64,000 nucleotides of DNA from Bacillus sp. OV322 (GCF_900112495.1 NZ_FOMA01000006.1:294425-358424), one strand, 5' to 3'. Numbered from the stretch's first letter, positions 7,971-17,237 are shown. Program-made: numbers and translations. Notes: generated from the letters alone by a model not told the origin.

Positions 7971-8159
7971 GGAAAGTCACCACCCTTTTTTGAAATCGTT
8001 AAAGGTGTTGCCTCTTCATTATACCTCTATTTCATATCCTGCTTAAAGTTTTTTGTATTTTCTTTTGTCTCTCAGCTGGACAATTGAACCTATATCCTTA
8101 TCCCGGAACACGTCCCTGATTAACTTACAAAACTGGACAATTCAAGGGGCAGTTCTTAT

Positions 8160-8178
8160 ACAGCGCCATAATCGCTGT
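8160..8178. promoter_or_regulatory. Palindromic operator candidate for the HxlR regulator
   Basis: ACAGCG and CGCTGT form a perfect inverted repeat with a seven-base spacer, ending 32 bases before the start codon. HxlR/YodB proteins bind dimer-symmetric sites at their own promoters. A -10-like TATCAT follows at 8187. Confidence 0.5.
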
Positions 8179-8210
8179 TATATGGTATCATCATAGCTGG
8201 AGGTGCAGAT

Positions 8211-8576
8211 ATGTCCCGGATGCAAGATAAAATGTTTAACTGTGAAAAAGAGCTTACTCTTTCTGTAATAGGCGGAAAGTGGAAAATGCTGATACTGTGG
8301 CATTTGGGGAAACAGGGAACAAAGAGGTTCGGTGAGCTTAAGGCCCTCATGCCCGGTATAACCCAAAGAATGCTTGTTAATCAGCTTCGCGAGCTGGAAG
8401 AAGATTTAATTGTTTCAAGGAAGGTTTATCCAGTCGTCCCTCCTAAAGTGGAATATTCGCTGACAGAGCAGGGCTGGACACTTATGCCAATCCTTGACTC
8501 CATGTACAGCTGGGGAAAAAATTATATGGAAACAGTACTGGAAAACAGTATTGACACATCAAAGTCAATTAAATAG
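8211..8576 (+). CDS. HxlR/MarR-type winged-helix transcriptional regulator
   Basis: 121 residues. The opening [17 protein letters not shown] (9-25) is the HxlR hallmark, followed by the winged helix ([42 protein letters not shown]). Cys11 occupies the place of the redox-sensing N-terminal cysteine of B. subtilis YodB, so thiol or quinone stress sensing is possible. Ribosome binding site GGAGGTG. No reductase or dioxygenase target lies next to it, so its regulon is elsewhere or it controls only itself through the 8160-8178 palindrome. Confidence 0.85.
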   Translation: MSRMQDKMFNCEKELTLSVIGGKWKMLILWHLGKQGTKRFGELKALMPGITQRMLVNQLRELEEDLIVSRKVYPVVPPKVEYSLTEQGWTLMPILDSMYSWGKNYMETVLENSIDTSKSIK

Positions 8577-8586
8577 ATAACAAAGG

Positions 8587-8618
8587 AAAATCTCTGCATG
8601 CGGAGATTTTTTTATTTT
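8587..8618 (+). terminator. Terminator of the HxlR gene
   Basis: AAAATCTC and GGAGATTTTTTTATTTT form a short hairpin with a long U-tract just past the stop. Confidence 0.75.
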
Positions 8619-8777
8619 GGCTTTGTTAAATCATTTTTGAGATTTGCAAAAGGGCATAATTGAAGGGCAGGAGAGACTGCCGCAGAAAGTGAAGAATTAT
8701 AGTGATTCAATCAGCCGGCCAGTATTAATCTTTAAAGACTTTTTATCGCCCTATTGATAGGCAATATATTTTTATTA

Positions 8778-9002
8778 GGCTATTTTCGTAAACTTTGTTG
8801 GTATGGAACAAGGTGGCTGATTTCCGCTCCAGGATGCTCGCTTTCCGCGGGGCGGCCGGTGAGCCTCCTCGGCTGCGCCTTCGGGGTCTAACCTATTCCG
8901 CTAATCCCGAAGGAGTCTCGCACCTTACGCTCCAATCAACCTGACTTAATACCGGGATGCTTGACAGAACATAAAAAAACAACAATCTTTAAGAAAAGAG
9001 CC
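8778..9002 (-). mobile_element. MITE-like dispersed repeat, copy E (225 bp, perfect 8-bp flanks)
   Basis: Full-length inverted copy starting GGCTATTTTCGTAAAC and ending CTTTAAGAAAAGAGCC. It is flanked by identical octamers TTTTATTA at 8770-8777 and 9003-9010, the clearest target-site duplication in the family. The 8619-8769 stretch before it holds nothing recognisable. Confidence 0.92.
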
Positions 9003-9066
9003 TTTTATTAATAGCAGGCAGTATAATCACCATAAAAAAGAAGCCCTTAAGAGCTTCAATGGCATT

Positions 9067-9351
9067 TTAAAGCTGGAATTTCTGTTTTTGCAGAAGGTAA
9101 CAGTTTATAGCTTCTTCGGAAATTGTTATTTTCTTGGCAATGTAGCCTGCTGGATTTTCTGTTTCATCACCCTGCTCATCTTTAAGAACCGTACAAAGCA
9201 TAGAAGAAATTCTAGTTAGATGATCTATGACATTTAATAATTCTACTTCTGTATCACTAGCATTTGACATGGTTTCCCAAGTAGATATTAGTGAATGAAG
9301 ATTATCAAGCCTTTTGGCTGCTGTTTGGAGTTCAGAAAAAGAGATGTTCAT
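9067..9351 (-). CDS. Hypothetical protein, 94 aa
   Basis: A mostly helical, acidic 94-residue protein (LDNLHSLISTWETM, ELLNVIDHLTRISSML) with no signal or membrane segment. It reads like a small coiled protein, but I do not recognise a family. The ATG at 9351 has AAAGGAGG upstream, which makes translation likely. It is divergent from the sugar operon that starts at 9673, and its promoter must lie in the same 320-base gap. Confidence 0.7.
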   Translation of the reverse strand: MNISFSELQTAAKRLDNLHSLISTWETMSNASDTEVELLNVIDHLTRISSMLCTVLKDEQGDETENPAGYIAKKITISEEAINCYLLQKQKFQL

Positions 9352-9466
9352 ATTTAACGGCCTCCTTTTTTGATTTGTAATTATTACTATTCAAAAAGAT
9401 AGGGATACATTCTTATTTCAGGAATAATAGAATCTTTTATTCTGTTTTAACAAAAAAGTGGCATAA

Positions 9467-9506
9467 TAAAGCAAAAGTAAAGCAAAAGTAAAGCAAAAGT
9501 AAAGCG
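9467..9506. repeat. Three tandem 11-bp repeats upstream of the sugar promoter
   Basis: TAAAGCAAAAG occurs three times head to tail (9467-9499), followed by TAAAGCGCAG. The unit is about one helical turn and the array ends 25 bases before the cre site. Confidence 0.8.
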
Positions 9507-9530
9507 CAGTACTTTGCTAAAAAAATGAAA

Positions 9531-9567
9531 TGAAAACGTTGACAAAATATTAATCCAATAATAATAT
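9531..9567 (+). promoter_or_regulatory. Sigma-A promoter with overlapping cre (CcpA) site
   Basis: TTGACA (9539-9544), a 17-base spacer and TAATAT (9562-9567) make a near-perfect sigma-A promoter. TGAAAACGTTGACA (9531-9544) fits the B. subtilis cre consensus TGWAANCGNTNWCA at every fixed position and covers the -35 box, so CcpA binding should block RNA polymerase. Further down, AGTAAATTAATTAATT with its mirror around 9580-9604 is an AT-rich palindrome that could be the ROK repressor's operator, and GTTACATAGTAAC lies near 9635. Confidence 0.85.
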
Positions 9568-9672
9568 AAATGAGAATAGTAAATTAATTAATTTAATTAA
9601 CTATCATTTTTTAAGAGATTTCGGCAAAAAATTGTTACATAGTAACTTGAATTTGGCAAAGGGGGAGAAATA

Positions 9673-10938
9673 ATGAAGAAGAAAAAATGGATGGGTCTTG
9701 CTTTAACTGCAGCTCTTGCTCTTGGTTCTCTAGCTGGATGTTCAAGCAAGGATGACAGTAATGGACAGTCAGGAAGCGGGGAAAAAATTACATTCTGGGC
9801 TCCATTTTCTGGTGCGGACGGTCCGCGTATGAAAAACATTGTGGCCAGCTACAATAAATCGCAGTCAAAATATCAGGTGGATATGCAAATTGTTCCGCAA
9901 AATGATTATTATAAGACGGTGGATTTAGCTTTCTCAGGACAGAAGAATACACCTGATGTATTAATTATGCATACAGACCAGCTGACAAATTATGCAGACA
10001 AGCATTTATTGAAGGATATTAAGGATATAGCAACAAAAGCAGACCTGAAAGAAGAAAACTATTCTGATACGGCATGGAAAGCAGGTTCCATAAAAGGCAA
10101 GCAGTATTCAATTCCTTTGGATATACATCCTCTTATCATGTATTACAATAAGGATTTGTTTAAAGCAGCTGGACTTGATCCTAATAAGCCGCCGGTTAAC
10201 CGGGAAGAATTTGTTGCCGATGCGAAGAAACTGACAGACACTACTAAAAACCAGTATGGATTTGTTGTTCCTACATTATGGCCGAATCAATTTATATATC
10301 CTACTGTCTTTTTCCAGAATGGGGGAGAATTGCTTAAAGACGGCAAGCCAAATTACAACAGTCCTGAAGGTGTAGAAGCCTTGACCTTTTTAAGTGATTT
10401 AATCAAAAAAGATAAAGTATCTCCTGCAAACGTTCAGCAGGACGGTGAAGTCACACTGTTCCTTCAGGGCAAAAATGCAATGCAGTTAAACGGACCTTGG
10501 ATGATGGAGCAATGGGACAAAGCCGGTATTAATTATGGTGTAGCTCCTGTGCCGCAGCTGGGCACAAAAGAAAAAGCCGTGTATGCTAATGGCCATAACT
10601 TTGTTATCCCGGCTTCTGTGAAGGATACCAAGAAATTGGATGGAACTACAGATTTCTTAAAATATGTAGCAAATAACACAATAGAATGGGCAAAATCAGG
10701 ACAAGCACCGGCGTCTAAAGCGATTTACGAGCAAAGTGAAGAATTCAAAAAAATGAAGCAGCAGCCACAGGTAGCAAAAGAATTCGATTATGCCAAATTT
10801 GCCCCGCGCATTGATAACTGGGGACAAATCTCTGATCCATTATGGGCAGAAGTAAATCTTGCACTGCTGGGCAAGAAAGATCCTAAAAAGGCTTTGGATG
10901 ATGCCAATAAAAAAGCTGAGCAAATACTGAATAAATGA
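9673..10938 (+). CDS. Extracellular sugar-binding lipoprotein of an ABC importer
   Basis: 421 residues. A basic N-terminus, hydrophobic stretch and lipobox SLAGC mark signal-peptidase II cleavage and lipid anchoring at Cys23. The mature protein is a family 1 solute-binding protein (ITFWAPFSGADGP opening, DVLIMHTDQLTNYA, PLDIHPLIMYYNKDLFKAAGLDP), the MalE-like group that captures oligosaccharides. It would feed the two permeases that follow. Ribosome binding site AAAGGGGGAG. It is the first gene after the cre-controlled promoter. Confidence 0.93.
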   Translation: MKKKKWMGLALTAALALGSLAGCSSKDDSNGQSGSGEKITFWAPFSGADGPRMKNIVASYNKSQSKYQVDMQIVPQNDYYKTVDLAFSGQKNTPDVLIMHTDQLTNYADKHLLKDIKDIATKADLKEENYSDTAWKAGSIKGKQYSIPLDIHPLIMYYNKDLFKAAGLDPNKPPVNREEFVADAKKLTDTTKNQYGFVVPTLWPNQFIYPTVFFQNGGELLKDGKPNYNSPEGVEALTFLSDLIKKDKVSPANVQQDGEVTLFLQGKNAMQLNGPWMMEQWDKAGINYGVAPVPQLGTKEKAVYANGHNFVIPASVKDTKKLDGTTDFLKYVANNTIEWAKSGQAPASKAIYEQSEEFKKMKQQPQVAKEFDYAKFAPRIDNWGQISDPLWAEVNLALLGKKDPKKALDDANKKAEQILNK

Positions 10939-10941
10939 TGA

Positions 10942-10984
10942 ATGAGGGAGGTGAACAGATTGATGTCTGTTTATCTCCCCTCAT
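10942..10984 (+). promoter_or_regulatory. Intercistronic hairpin between binding protein and permeases
   Basis: ATGAGGGAG...CTCCC.CTCAT encloses AACAGA...TCTGTT, giving a two-step stem with no U-tract. Such hairpins commonly protect the upstream binding-protein mRNA and lower permease output. Confidence 0.55.
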
Positions 10985-11035
10985 AATTTAGTTCCAAAGC
11001 AATTGCTGTCATATTAAGGAGAGGGGGAGAGGCAG

Positions 11036-11926
11036 ATGCAAAAAACCACCTGGAAATCACAGCTCACATCGAGCTTGTTTGTACTACCATATTTCCTGCT
11101 GTTTATCATATTTCTGTTAATTCCAATTGTTTATGGAGCATGGATGAGTTTGCATAACTGGGATTTATTAGATCCCGTTCATAAGTTCGTTGGTTTTGCA
11201 AATTACGCAAAAATATTTGATCCTTCTTCCTATGTAAATAAATTATTTTTTGAAGGCCTTAAAAACACGCTTCAATTCGTAGTTTACAGTGTACCATTAT
11301 TAGTTCTCATCGGTCTTGGCCTGGCATTGCTGGTCAATACTCTTCCTGGGAAAATAAAAGGCCTCTTCAGAACCTTTTATTTTATCCCTTATTCTGTTTC
11401 TGTTTCCGTTGTCGGTATCATCTGGCTGTGGCTTCTTGACACAAACAGCGGCTTGATCAATCAATATCTGCAAAAAATGCATATACCCGGCATCCCTTGG
11501 CTGACAGATATGCCTTGGGCCTGGATTTCCATTGTTGCCGCAACACTATGGTGGACAATAGGATTCAATATGGTAATTTTTATCAATGCACTTAATGATG
11601 TTTCCGAGGAACTCTATGAAGCTGGTTCTTTGGATGGTGCTAATCGCTGGCAAAGATTTCGCCATATAACATTGCCAAGTATTAAACCCACGATGATATT
11701 TGTAATCATTACTTCCACTATTGCTTCTTTTAATGTCTACGGACAGCCTTTCCTGATGACTAGGGGCGGACCTGGTACATCCACAAAGGTCCTTTTAATG
11801 AACATTGTGGATGAAGCATTTAAACAAAGGCAATTAGGCACATCTGCTGCCATGTCATTAATGATGGCACTGATTATGATCATTATTTCGGTCATTCAGC
11901 TAAAAGTTACCAGAGGGAAGGAGTAG
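11036..11926 (+). CDS. Sugar ABC transporter permease, MalF/UgpA-like
   Basis: 296 residues with six membrane segments (first about 14-36). The cytoplasmic EAA loop reads EELYEAGSLDGANRWQRFRHITLP, the site that docks the ATPase. It forms a heterodimeric channel with the next gene's product. Ribosome binding site AGGAGAGGGGGAG. The gap to the second permease is only six bases, so the pair is translationally linked. Confidence 0.93.
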   Translation: MQKTTWKSQLTSSLFVLPYFLLFIIFLLIPIVYGAWMSLHNWDLLDPVHKFVGFANYAKIFDPSSYVNKLFFEGLKNTLQFVVYSVPLLVLIGLGLALLVNTLPGKIKGLFRTFYFIPYSVSVSVVGIIWLWLLDTNSGLINQYLQKMHIPGIPWLTDMPWAWISIVAATLWWTIGFNMVIFINALNDVSEELYEAGSLDGANRWQRFRHITLPSIKPTMIFVIITSTIASFNVYGQPFLMTRGGPGTSTKVLLMNIVDEAFKQRQLGTSAAMSLMMALIMIIISVIQLKVTRGKE

Positions 11927-11932
11927 ATTGGC

Positions 11933-12763
11933 ATGCAAAAATGGTTTAAACCCCTTATTGTCATATTGGCAATTATAATTGCGCTGCTGTTTTTAATCCC
12001 GCTCTTTTGGATGCTGGCTACTTCTTTCAAAAGTGACCAGGAAGCATTTACAGCAGGTATAAAGTGGCTCCCGAAAGTATTTACTCTGGAAAACTATCAA
12101 TATAGCATGGGGGGAGAAAATTCAGACACCCCAGTTCTCCAGTGGATGGGCAATTCCCTTTTCGTCGGTATAGCCGGGACGCTTATTGTCCTTGTTATTG
12201 ATACCATGGCTGCCTATGGACTCGCGCGTTTAGACGTTCCATTTAAAAAACTATTGATTGGATTGTTTATCGGTTCTTTAACCATTCCATGGGTCATAAC
12301 ATTTTTGCCGCTTTACATGGAATTTAATAAAATGGGGCTTCTGGATACATATGCCGTATTAATTCTTCCGTATTCAGCAAATGCCTTTGGTGTATTTCTG
12401 TTATTTCAATATTTCAGAGGATTCCCCAAGGAATTGGAAGAGGCAGCATTTCTTGATGGCGCAAATAAATGGCAGGTATTCATGAAAGTAGTATTGCCAT
12501 CCGCAAGGCCAGTCATTTGGACTTTAGCCATCTTTACATTTATGGGGATTTATAATGACTTCTTATGGCCGCTTGTTACAACGAATTCTCCTGAAATGAG
12601 GACAATCACAACAGGAATAGCAATCATGCAGCAGGGAAGCTTTGTTTCCTCGCCTGGTAAACTAATGGCCTTGACATCCATTGCAACCGTTCCGGCAGTC
12701 GTACTGTTTATTATCGGCCAGCGCTCCTTTATTAAGGGAGTTACACAATCAGGAATTAAGTAA
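11933..12763 (+). CDS. Sugar ABC transporter permease, MalG/UgpE-like
   Basis: 276 residues, six membrane segments, EAA loop KELEEAAFLDGANKWQVFMK. It is the partner of the 11036-11926 permease. As in many Bacillus sugar importers no ATPase gene is present, so a shared MsmX-type ATPase encoded elsewhere is expected to energise it. Ribosome binding site GAAGGAGTAGAT. Confidence 0.93.
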   Translation: MQKWFKPLIVILAIIIALLFLIPLFWMLATSFKSDQEAFTAGIKWLPKVFTLENYQYSMGGENSDTPVLQWMGNSLFVGIAGTLIVLVIDTMAAYGLARLDVPFKKLLIGLFIGSLTIPWVITFLPLYMEFNKMGLLDTYAVLILPYSANAFGVFLLFQYFRGFPKELEEAAFLDGANKWQVFMKVVLPSARPVIWTLAIFTFMGIYNDFLWPLVTTNSPEMRTITTGIAIMQQGSFVSSPGKLMALTSIATVPAVVLFIIGQRSFIKGVTQSGIK

Positions 12764-12779
12764 GGAAGGATTGAAAAAC

Positions 12780-14543
12780 ATGACTATACCTCGTAATGAA
12801 TATCCAAGACCGCAGCTGGTCAGGGAAAATTGGTTAAATTTAAACGGTCAATGGGACTTTGCCTTTGATGATGAAAATCAAGGACTATTAAAACAATGGT
12901 ATAAGGATTTTCCAATGGGGACTGAAATCAAAGTACCCTTTGCATACCAGACCGAATTAAGCGGCATCCACGATTCCTCTTTTCATGATGTTGTTTGGTA
13001 TCATAGAGTTTTTTCTGTTCCTGATGAATGGAAAGAAAAGAAAATCATCCTTCATTTTGGTGCAGTGGATTATCGTTCCTGGGTGTATATTAATGGTGAA
13101 ATGGCTGTTTTTCATGAAGGCGGAAATACACCGTTCTCTGCCGATATCACGCACCTCTTAGATGGACATTCCGGTATGAATGACCTGACAGTCCGTGTTG
13201 AGGATCCTTCTGAAGATGTTACTATCCCTAGGGGAAAGCAATATTGGCATGAAAAGTCTGAATCTATTTTCTATACAAGGACTACAGGCATCTGGCAGAC
13301 CGTCTGGATGGAACCTGCAGATACTTCGAGAATTGACACATTACGATGGACTCCCCAAATTGACCGGGGTGACATTGAACTTGAGTTTGAAATAACAGGT
13401 GACCTGCCGGAAAATCTGAATTTGACTGCAGAGATTTCTTTCAATAATGAAAAAATCGTATTTGACCAGACACATGTGGTTAACTCCTACAATAAACGCA
13501 GTTATAACCTTAGGAACCGGTCTACAGACCGAAGCAACATACATGGCCCGGGCTGGTACTGGACCCCGGAAAACCCTAACTTATTTGATGTAACACTGAT
13601 TTTAAAAGACGGTGAAAAGATTTTAGATAAAATTTACAGCTACTTTGGAATGCGTAAGGTATCGATTGAAAATGGAGTATTTATGCTCAACAATATGCCA
13701 TATTATCAAAAGCTTGTACTGGATCAGGGATACTTCCCTGGAGGCCTTTTAACAGCTCCTGATGAAGATGCCTTAAAGAAGGATATCGAGCTTGCAAAGG
13801 AAATGGGCTTTAATGGTGCCAGAAAACACCAAAAAGTTGAAGACCCCCGCTTTTTATATTGGGCTGATAAGCTGGGTTTCCTTGTTTGGGGGGAGATGGC
13901 CAATGCTTCTGAATACAGTGAAGAAGCTGCAAGGCGCCTGGCGACTGAGTGGTTTGATGTTGTAAAGCGTGATTACAATCATCCATCCATAATTGTCTGG
14001 CTTCCTTTAAATGAAAGCTGGGGAATATCAAGAGTGGCATATGATAAGCAGCAGCAGGCACATGCTACCTCGATGTACTGGCAAACTAAATCAATTGACC
14101 AAACACGCCCTGTTCTATCTAATGACGGATGGGAACATACCATTTCAGATATTTGCGGTATTCATAATTACAGAAGTGCTGAAGAAATGGAAAAGGCATA
14201 CACCTCAGCTGAAAACGCCGTTAGCACAACACCGGCTGACCGTGTCATTTATGCAAACGGTTTCTCTTATGGAGGAGAGCCTATTCTGATTACAGAGTAT
14301 GGAGGAATCGCCTATAAAAAAGACCAGCAGGACGGATGGGGATATTCTGCGGTGCAAACTTCCGGCGATTTAATTGAAGAATATCGAAAAGTCACTGAAG
14401 CTTTATTTAAAAGTCCGGTTATCCAGGGTTTCTGCTACACACAATTAACAGATGTAGAACAGGAAATCAACGGATTGCTTACATATGATCGTGAACCTAA
14501 ATGCGATTTAAGCAAAATAAAAGAAATCAATGACCATAAGTAA
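12780..14543 (+). CDS. Glycoside hydrolase family 2 enzyme (intracellular)
   Basis: 587 residues. An N-terminal jelly-roll sugar-binding domain (about 1-175), an immunoglobulin-like domain (about 176-290) and a TIM barrel carry the family 2 catalytic pair: acid/base Glu412 in LPLNESWG and nucleophile Glu506 in ITEYGG. No signal peptide, so it cleaves imported glycosides in the cytoplasm. Family 2 includes beta-galactosidases, glucuronidases, mannosidases and arabinopyranosidases; the substrate cannot be read from the sequence. The ATG at 12780 has AAGGAAGG upstream, 16 bases after the permease stop. Confidence 0.92.
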   Translation: MTIPRNEYPRPQLVRENWLNLNGQWDFAFDDENQGLLKQWYKDFPMGTEIKVPFAYQTELSGIHDSSFHDVVWYHRVFSVPDEWKEKKIILHFGAVDYRSWVYINGEMAVFHEGGNTPFSADITHLLDGHSGMNDLTVRVEDPSEDVTIPRGKQYWHEKSESIFYTRTTGIWQTVWMEPADTSRIDTLRWTPQIDRGDIELEFEITGDLPENLNLTAEISFNNEKIVFDQTHVVNSYNKRSYNLRNRSTDRSNIHGPGWYWTPENPNLFDVTLILKDGEKILDKIYSYFGMRKVSIENGVFMLNNMPYYQKLVLDQGYFPGGLLTAPDEDALKKDIELAKEMGFNGARKHQKVEDPRFLYWADKLGFLVWGEMANASEYSEEAARRLATEWFDVVKRDYNHPSIIVWLPLNESWGISRVAYDKQQQAHATSMYWQTKSIDQTRPVLSNDGWEHTISDICGIHNYRSAEEMEKAYTSAENAVSTTPADRVIYANGFSYGGEPILITEYGGIAYKKDQQDGWGYSAVQTSGDLIEEYRKVTEALFKSPVIQGFCYTQLTDVEQEINGLLTYDREPKCDLSKIKEINDHK

Positions 14544-14549
14544 TGACAA

Positions 14550-14582
14550 AACCTTGTGTCTAAAGTGCACAAGGTTTTTTTA
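14550..14582 (+). terminator. Terminator after the GH2 gene
   Basis: AAACCTTGTG and GCACAAGGTTTTTTT form a stem with U-tract. The ROK gene that follows therefore needs read-through or its own promoter. Confidence 0.8.
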
Positions 14583-14726
14583 GAAATCCTGTTATTAGTT
14601 TTTCATAAGTAATTGCCACTTTTACAGAAGTGCAGTATCCTCAGAAAGGGACTTATTTTCTGATAACACAGGTGTTCATTGCTTCAGAATATAATTTGGC
14701 TAATAAAAGAAAAAGGTGTGATAGAT

Positions 14727-15938
14727 ATGAATTATATTCCGAAAACAGGAAGCTTTGAAGGAATGAAATTACTGAATCAATCCATCGTCTTAAATGTGAT
14801 TCGCTTAAGAGAACCAATCTCTAGAGCAGAAATTGCGAAAATAACAAAGCTGACACCCCCGACAGTAGGGTCGCTCGTAAATGAATTAATCGATCAAAAT
14901 CTCATCACTGAGGAACAATCAATCAGTTCGAAAGCAGGGGGAAGAAGGCCCATAATGCTTCGAATTAATTATAGTGCACATTTTATTATAGGCGTATATG
15001 CTGCTGCTGAAGTCATTAGTGTTATCCTAACTACAATGAATGGCAGTGTAATTTTTGAATACAGGAAGGAAATCAATAAGCTCCCTTCCACAGAACAATT
15101 TATGCACATGGTTAAAGAATGCATCCAGCATGTGCTGGATGAAACCTCTGCACAGCGCGATCTTATAATTGGTATTGGTTTTGCTATGCATGGCCTTGTA
15201 GATCCCGAACAAGGTCTGGCCATTTTTTCTCCTCACTTGCATCTTGAAAATATTCCCATAAAAGAAATTTTGGAAAAGGAATTCAGCTTGCCTGTAATGG
15301 TGGAAAATGATGTCCGTGCTTTGGCATATGCAGAAAGCTGGTTCGGGGAAGGAAAGGGTGTCTCTGATTTTGTATGCCTTAGTGTCGGAAGGGGAATCGG
15401 TTCAGGGATCTTCATAAATAATGATATTTATAAAAGCTCATATAATACTGCAGGGGAAATAGGGCATACCATTGTAGATATTAACGGGCCCCGCTGCCAG
15501 TGCGGCAATAATGGATGTCTTGAAGCATACGCTTCTGAACTGGCTATTATCAAAAAGGCAGAAAAAGAATCGGATCCCGAAAGTGATACGATTTTGCGTG
15601 AGTGGAAAAAGGACAGCGAAATTACTGTCAAGATGATTTTTAAGGCAGCAGGAGATGGAGATCAACTCGCACTGTCCATACTGGAGGAAAGTGGCAGATC
15701 ACTGGGACTGGCTACGGCCAATTTAATTAATATACTAAAACCTTCAAAGATTATCCTGGAAGGCAGCGTTTTTGAAGAAGGTAATTTTATATTGTCGCCT
15801 CTTAAAGATATGATTGGAAAATATTCATTCAGTCGTTCAAATGAAGAAATTCCCGTCGTCTGCTCAAAATTAGGAAAAAAGGGAATGGTCCTCGGTGCAG
15901 TTACCATTATCCTGCGTAAACTGTTTGCAGCTGAATAA
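14727..15938 (+). CDS. ROK-family transcriptional repressor
   Basis: 403 residues. An N-terminal winged helix (ISRAEIAKITKLTPPTVGSLVNELI) is joined to a ROK sugar-kinase-like domain with the zinc motif CQCGNNGCLE and a DLxGxx-like IGIGFAMHGLVDPE. Proteins of this shape (XylR, NagC types) repress sugar operons and are released by the sugar. Inferred target: the 9539 promoter, which has AT-rich palindromes downstream. The ATG at 14727 with AAAAAGGTG is chosen over an upstream ATG that lacks a binding site. Confidence 0.9.
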   Translation: MNYIPKTGSFEGMKLLNQSIVLNVIRLREPISRAEIAKITKLTPPTVGSLVNELIDQNLITEEQSISSKAGGRRPIMLRINYSAHFIIGVYAAAEVISVILTTMNGSVIFEYRKEINKLPSTEQFMHMVKECIQHVLDETSAQRDLIIGIGFAMHGLVDPEQGLAIFSPHLHLENIPIKEILEKEFSLPVMVENDVRALAYAESWFGEGKGVSDFVCLSVGRGIGSGIFINNDIYKSSYNTAGEIGHTIVDINGPRCQCGNNGCLEAYASELAIIKKAEKESDPESDTILREWKKDSEITVKMIFKAAGDGDQLALSILEESGRSLGLATANLINILKPSKIILEGSVFEEGNFILSPLKDMIGKYSFSRSNEEIPVVCSKLGKKGMVLGAVTIILRKLFAAE

Positions 15939-16106
15939 TGATCTTTGACTAATAGCTCTCTTCAAAAGTTCATTACTGGTTTATATGAAGGGCAGTAGCT
16001 AAAAGAAAAACATCTCTTTAAAAATGCCGGGTCATGATACAGGAAGAACCTTATAAGTGCAAAGATGTAAAGAGGGTCTGTGTGCCCCCCGGCAGCTGTC
16101 CCTGGT

Positions 16107-16730
16107 TTAATGGAAAACAACAGAAACAATTATAATGCTGATAATGGCAGCCATTACAATGGCCAAGCTGGCAAATTTACCTTCCAGTTCTCCAATTTCA
16201 TAAACCTTTGATGCTCCTGCACCGTGTGCTCACATTCCTAGCAGCAGTCCCATTGCCTGAGGAGTCTTGATAGAAGTTAACCGGATTAATACTGGCCCTA
16301 ACATGGTTCCGGTCAATCCTGGAATGATGACAAATACTGCTGTCATGGCAGGTGCTCCGCCAATGGACGACGATATATTCATAGCAATTTGAGTGGTGAT
16401 TGAACGTGGGACAAGGCTTTTTATAAGAAAAGGGCTGAGTTTCATCCATTGTGCCAATAAGAATGAAGAGCTAATTGCCGTAAGCACCCCGACGGCCAGG
16501 CTAAGAATGATTTCAGCTCCATGTTTTTTCAGCAGCTGAAAATGTGTATGCATAGGGACTGCAAAAGCGACAGTGGCTGGCCCCAATAATTTTGTCAGCC
16601 ACTGAGCCCCTTCATTATAAGCAGAATATGAACTATGAAATGATGTAGGCAGCTGCAGACTCCGGATATAATCTCTCCGGCTGACTGAAAAAGTGAAATA
16701 AAAATGATTTGCGGCACTTTGCATAGCCAT
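16107..16730 (-). pseudogene. Broken LrgB/CidB-like membrane protein gene
   Basis: The middle is clearly LrgB-like: YNEGAQWLTKLLGPATVAFA, SLVPRSITTQIAMNIS, GGAPAMTAVFVII. A TGA at 16230-16232 interrupts it after MGLLLGM; beyond it the same frame continues with AHGAGASKVYEIGELEG, the family's C-terminal motif (usually SHGIG...EIGE.EG), to a TAA at 16107. TCA to TGA is a one-base change. The N-terminal ~35 residues also do not look like LrgB, so a frameshift or truncation is likely there. No lrgA partner is present. The gap from 15939 carries scattered short inverted repeats only. Confidence 0.8.
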
Positions 16731-16739
16731 TTCATTTTA

Positions 16740-17016
16740 TAACCCAACTTTCTTTTTTTATGTGAAGAAGTTCACAAGAGATGCGGTAGTCCTTTTAAAT
16801 CTTTTCATTAATCATGTGATATAGATACACAGTTTCAAAGTGAACGGTAGCTTGATGTCTGATTTTCCTTCAATAAAACTATTGAGGAGCTTTAATAGAA
16901 ATTACCATAATTCTGCTGTTACTAATGTACTCTTATTTCTGATATTCGTAAAATACATATAATATATAAAAACTATTCATTTAGGTAATGAGTGAATGAG
17001 CAGGAAGCCTCTTTGG
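16740..17016. other. Intergenic stretch without recognised features
   Basis: AT-rich, no coding frame with a binding site, no terminator. It may include the lost 5' part of the lrgB-like locus. Confidence 0.5.
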
Positions 17017-17024
17017 TGTTTTCG

Positions 17025-17237
17025 TAAACCTTTGTTGCCCTTGAACAAGGGTTTGATCTCCGCTCAGGATGCTCGCTTTCCTCGGAGCGGCCGGTGAGCC
17101 TCTAAAGCTGCCTGCGGGGTCTTACCTTCCCGCTAATCCTACAGGAGTCGCGTACCTTACACTCCAGTCAACCCGGTTTAACAACGATATATTTCTACAG
17201 AACCTATTAATAAACAACAATCTTTAAGAAATGAGCC
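17025..17237 (-). mobile_element. MITE-like dispersed repeat, copy F (213 bp)
   Basis: Inverted copy starting GGTGTTTTCGTAAAC and ending CTTTAAGAAATGAGCC. Flanks (GCCTCTTT and TTTCTTTA) do not match well, so this copy is old or its right flank was rearranged (see the adjoining fragment). Confidence 0.8.

Noticed and set aside
9467..9506. Plasmid-type iterons suspected from the 11-bp repeats
   Set aside because: No replication gene or AT-rich origin follows; they lie in a sugar promoter.
16009..16094. Pseudoknot-like leader (TCTCTTTA/TAAAGAGG and GCCGGG/CCCGGC interlaced)
   Set aside because: No downstream gene on the matching strand and no U-tract; pairings may be fortuitous.
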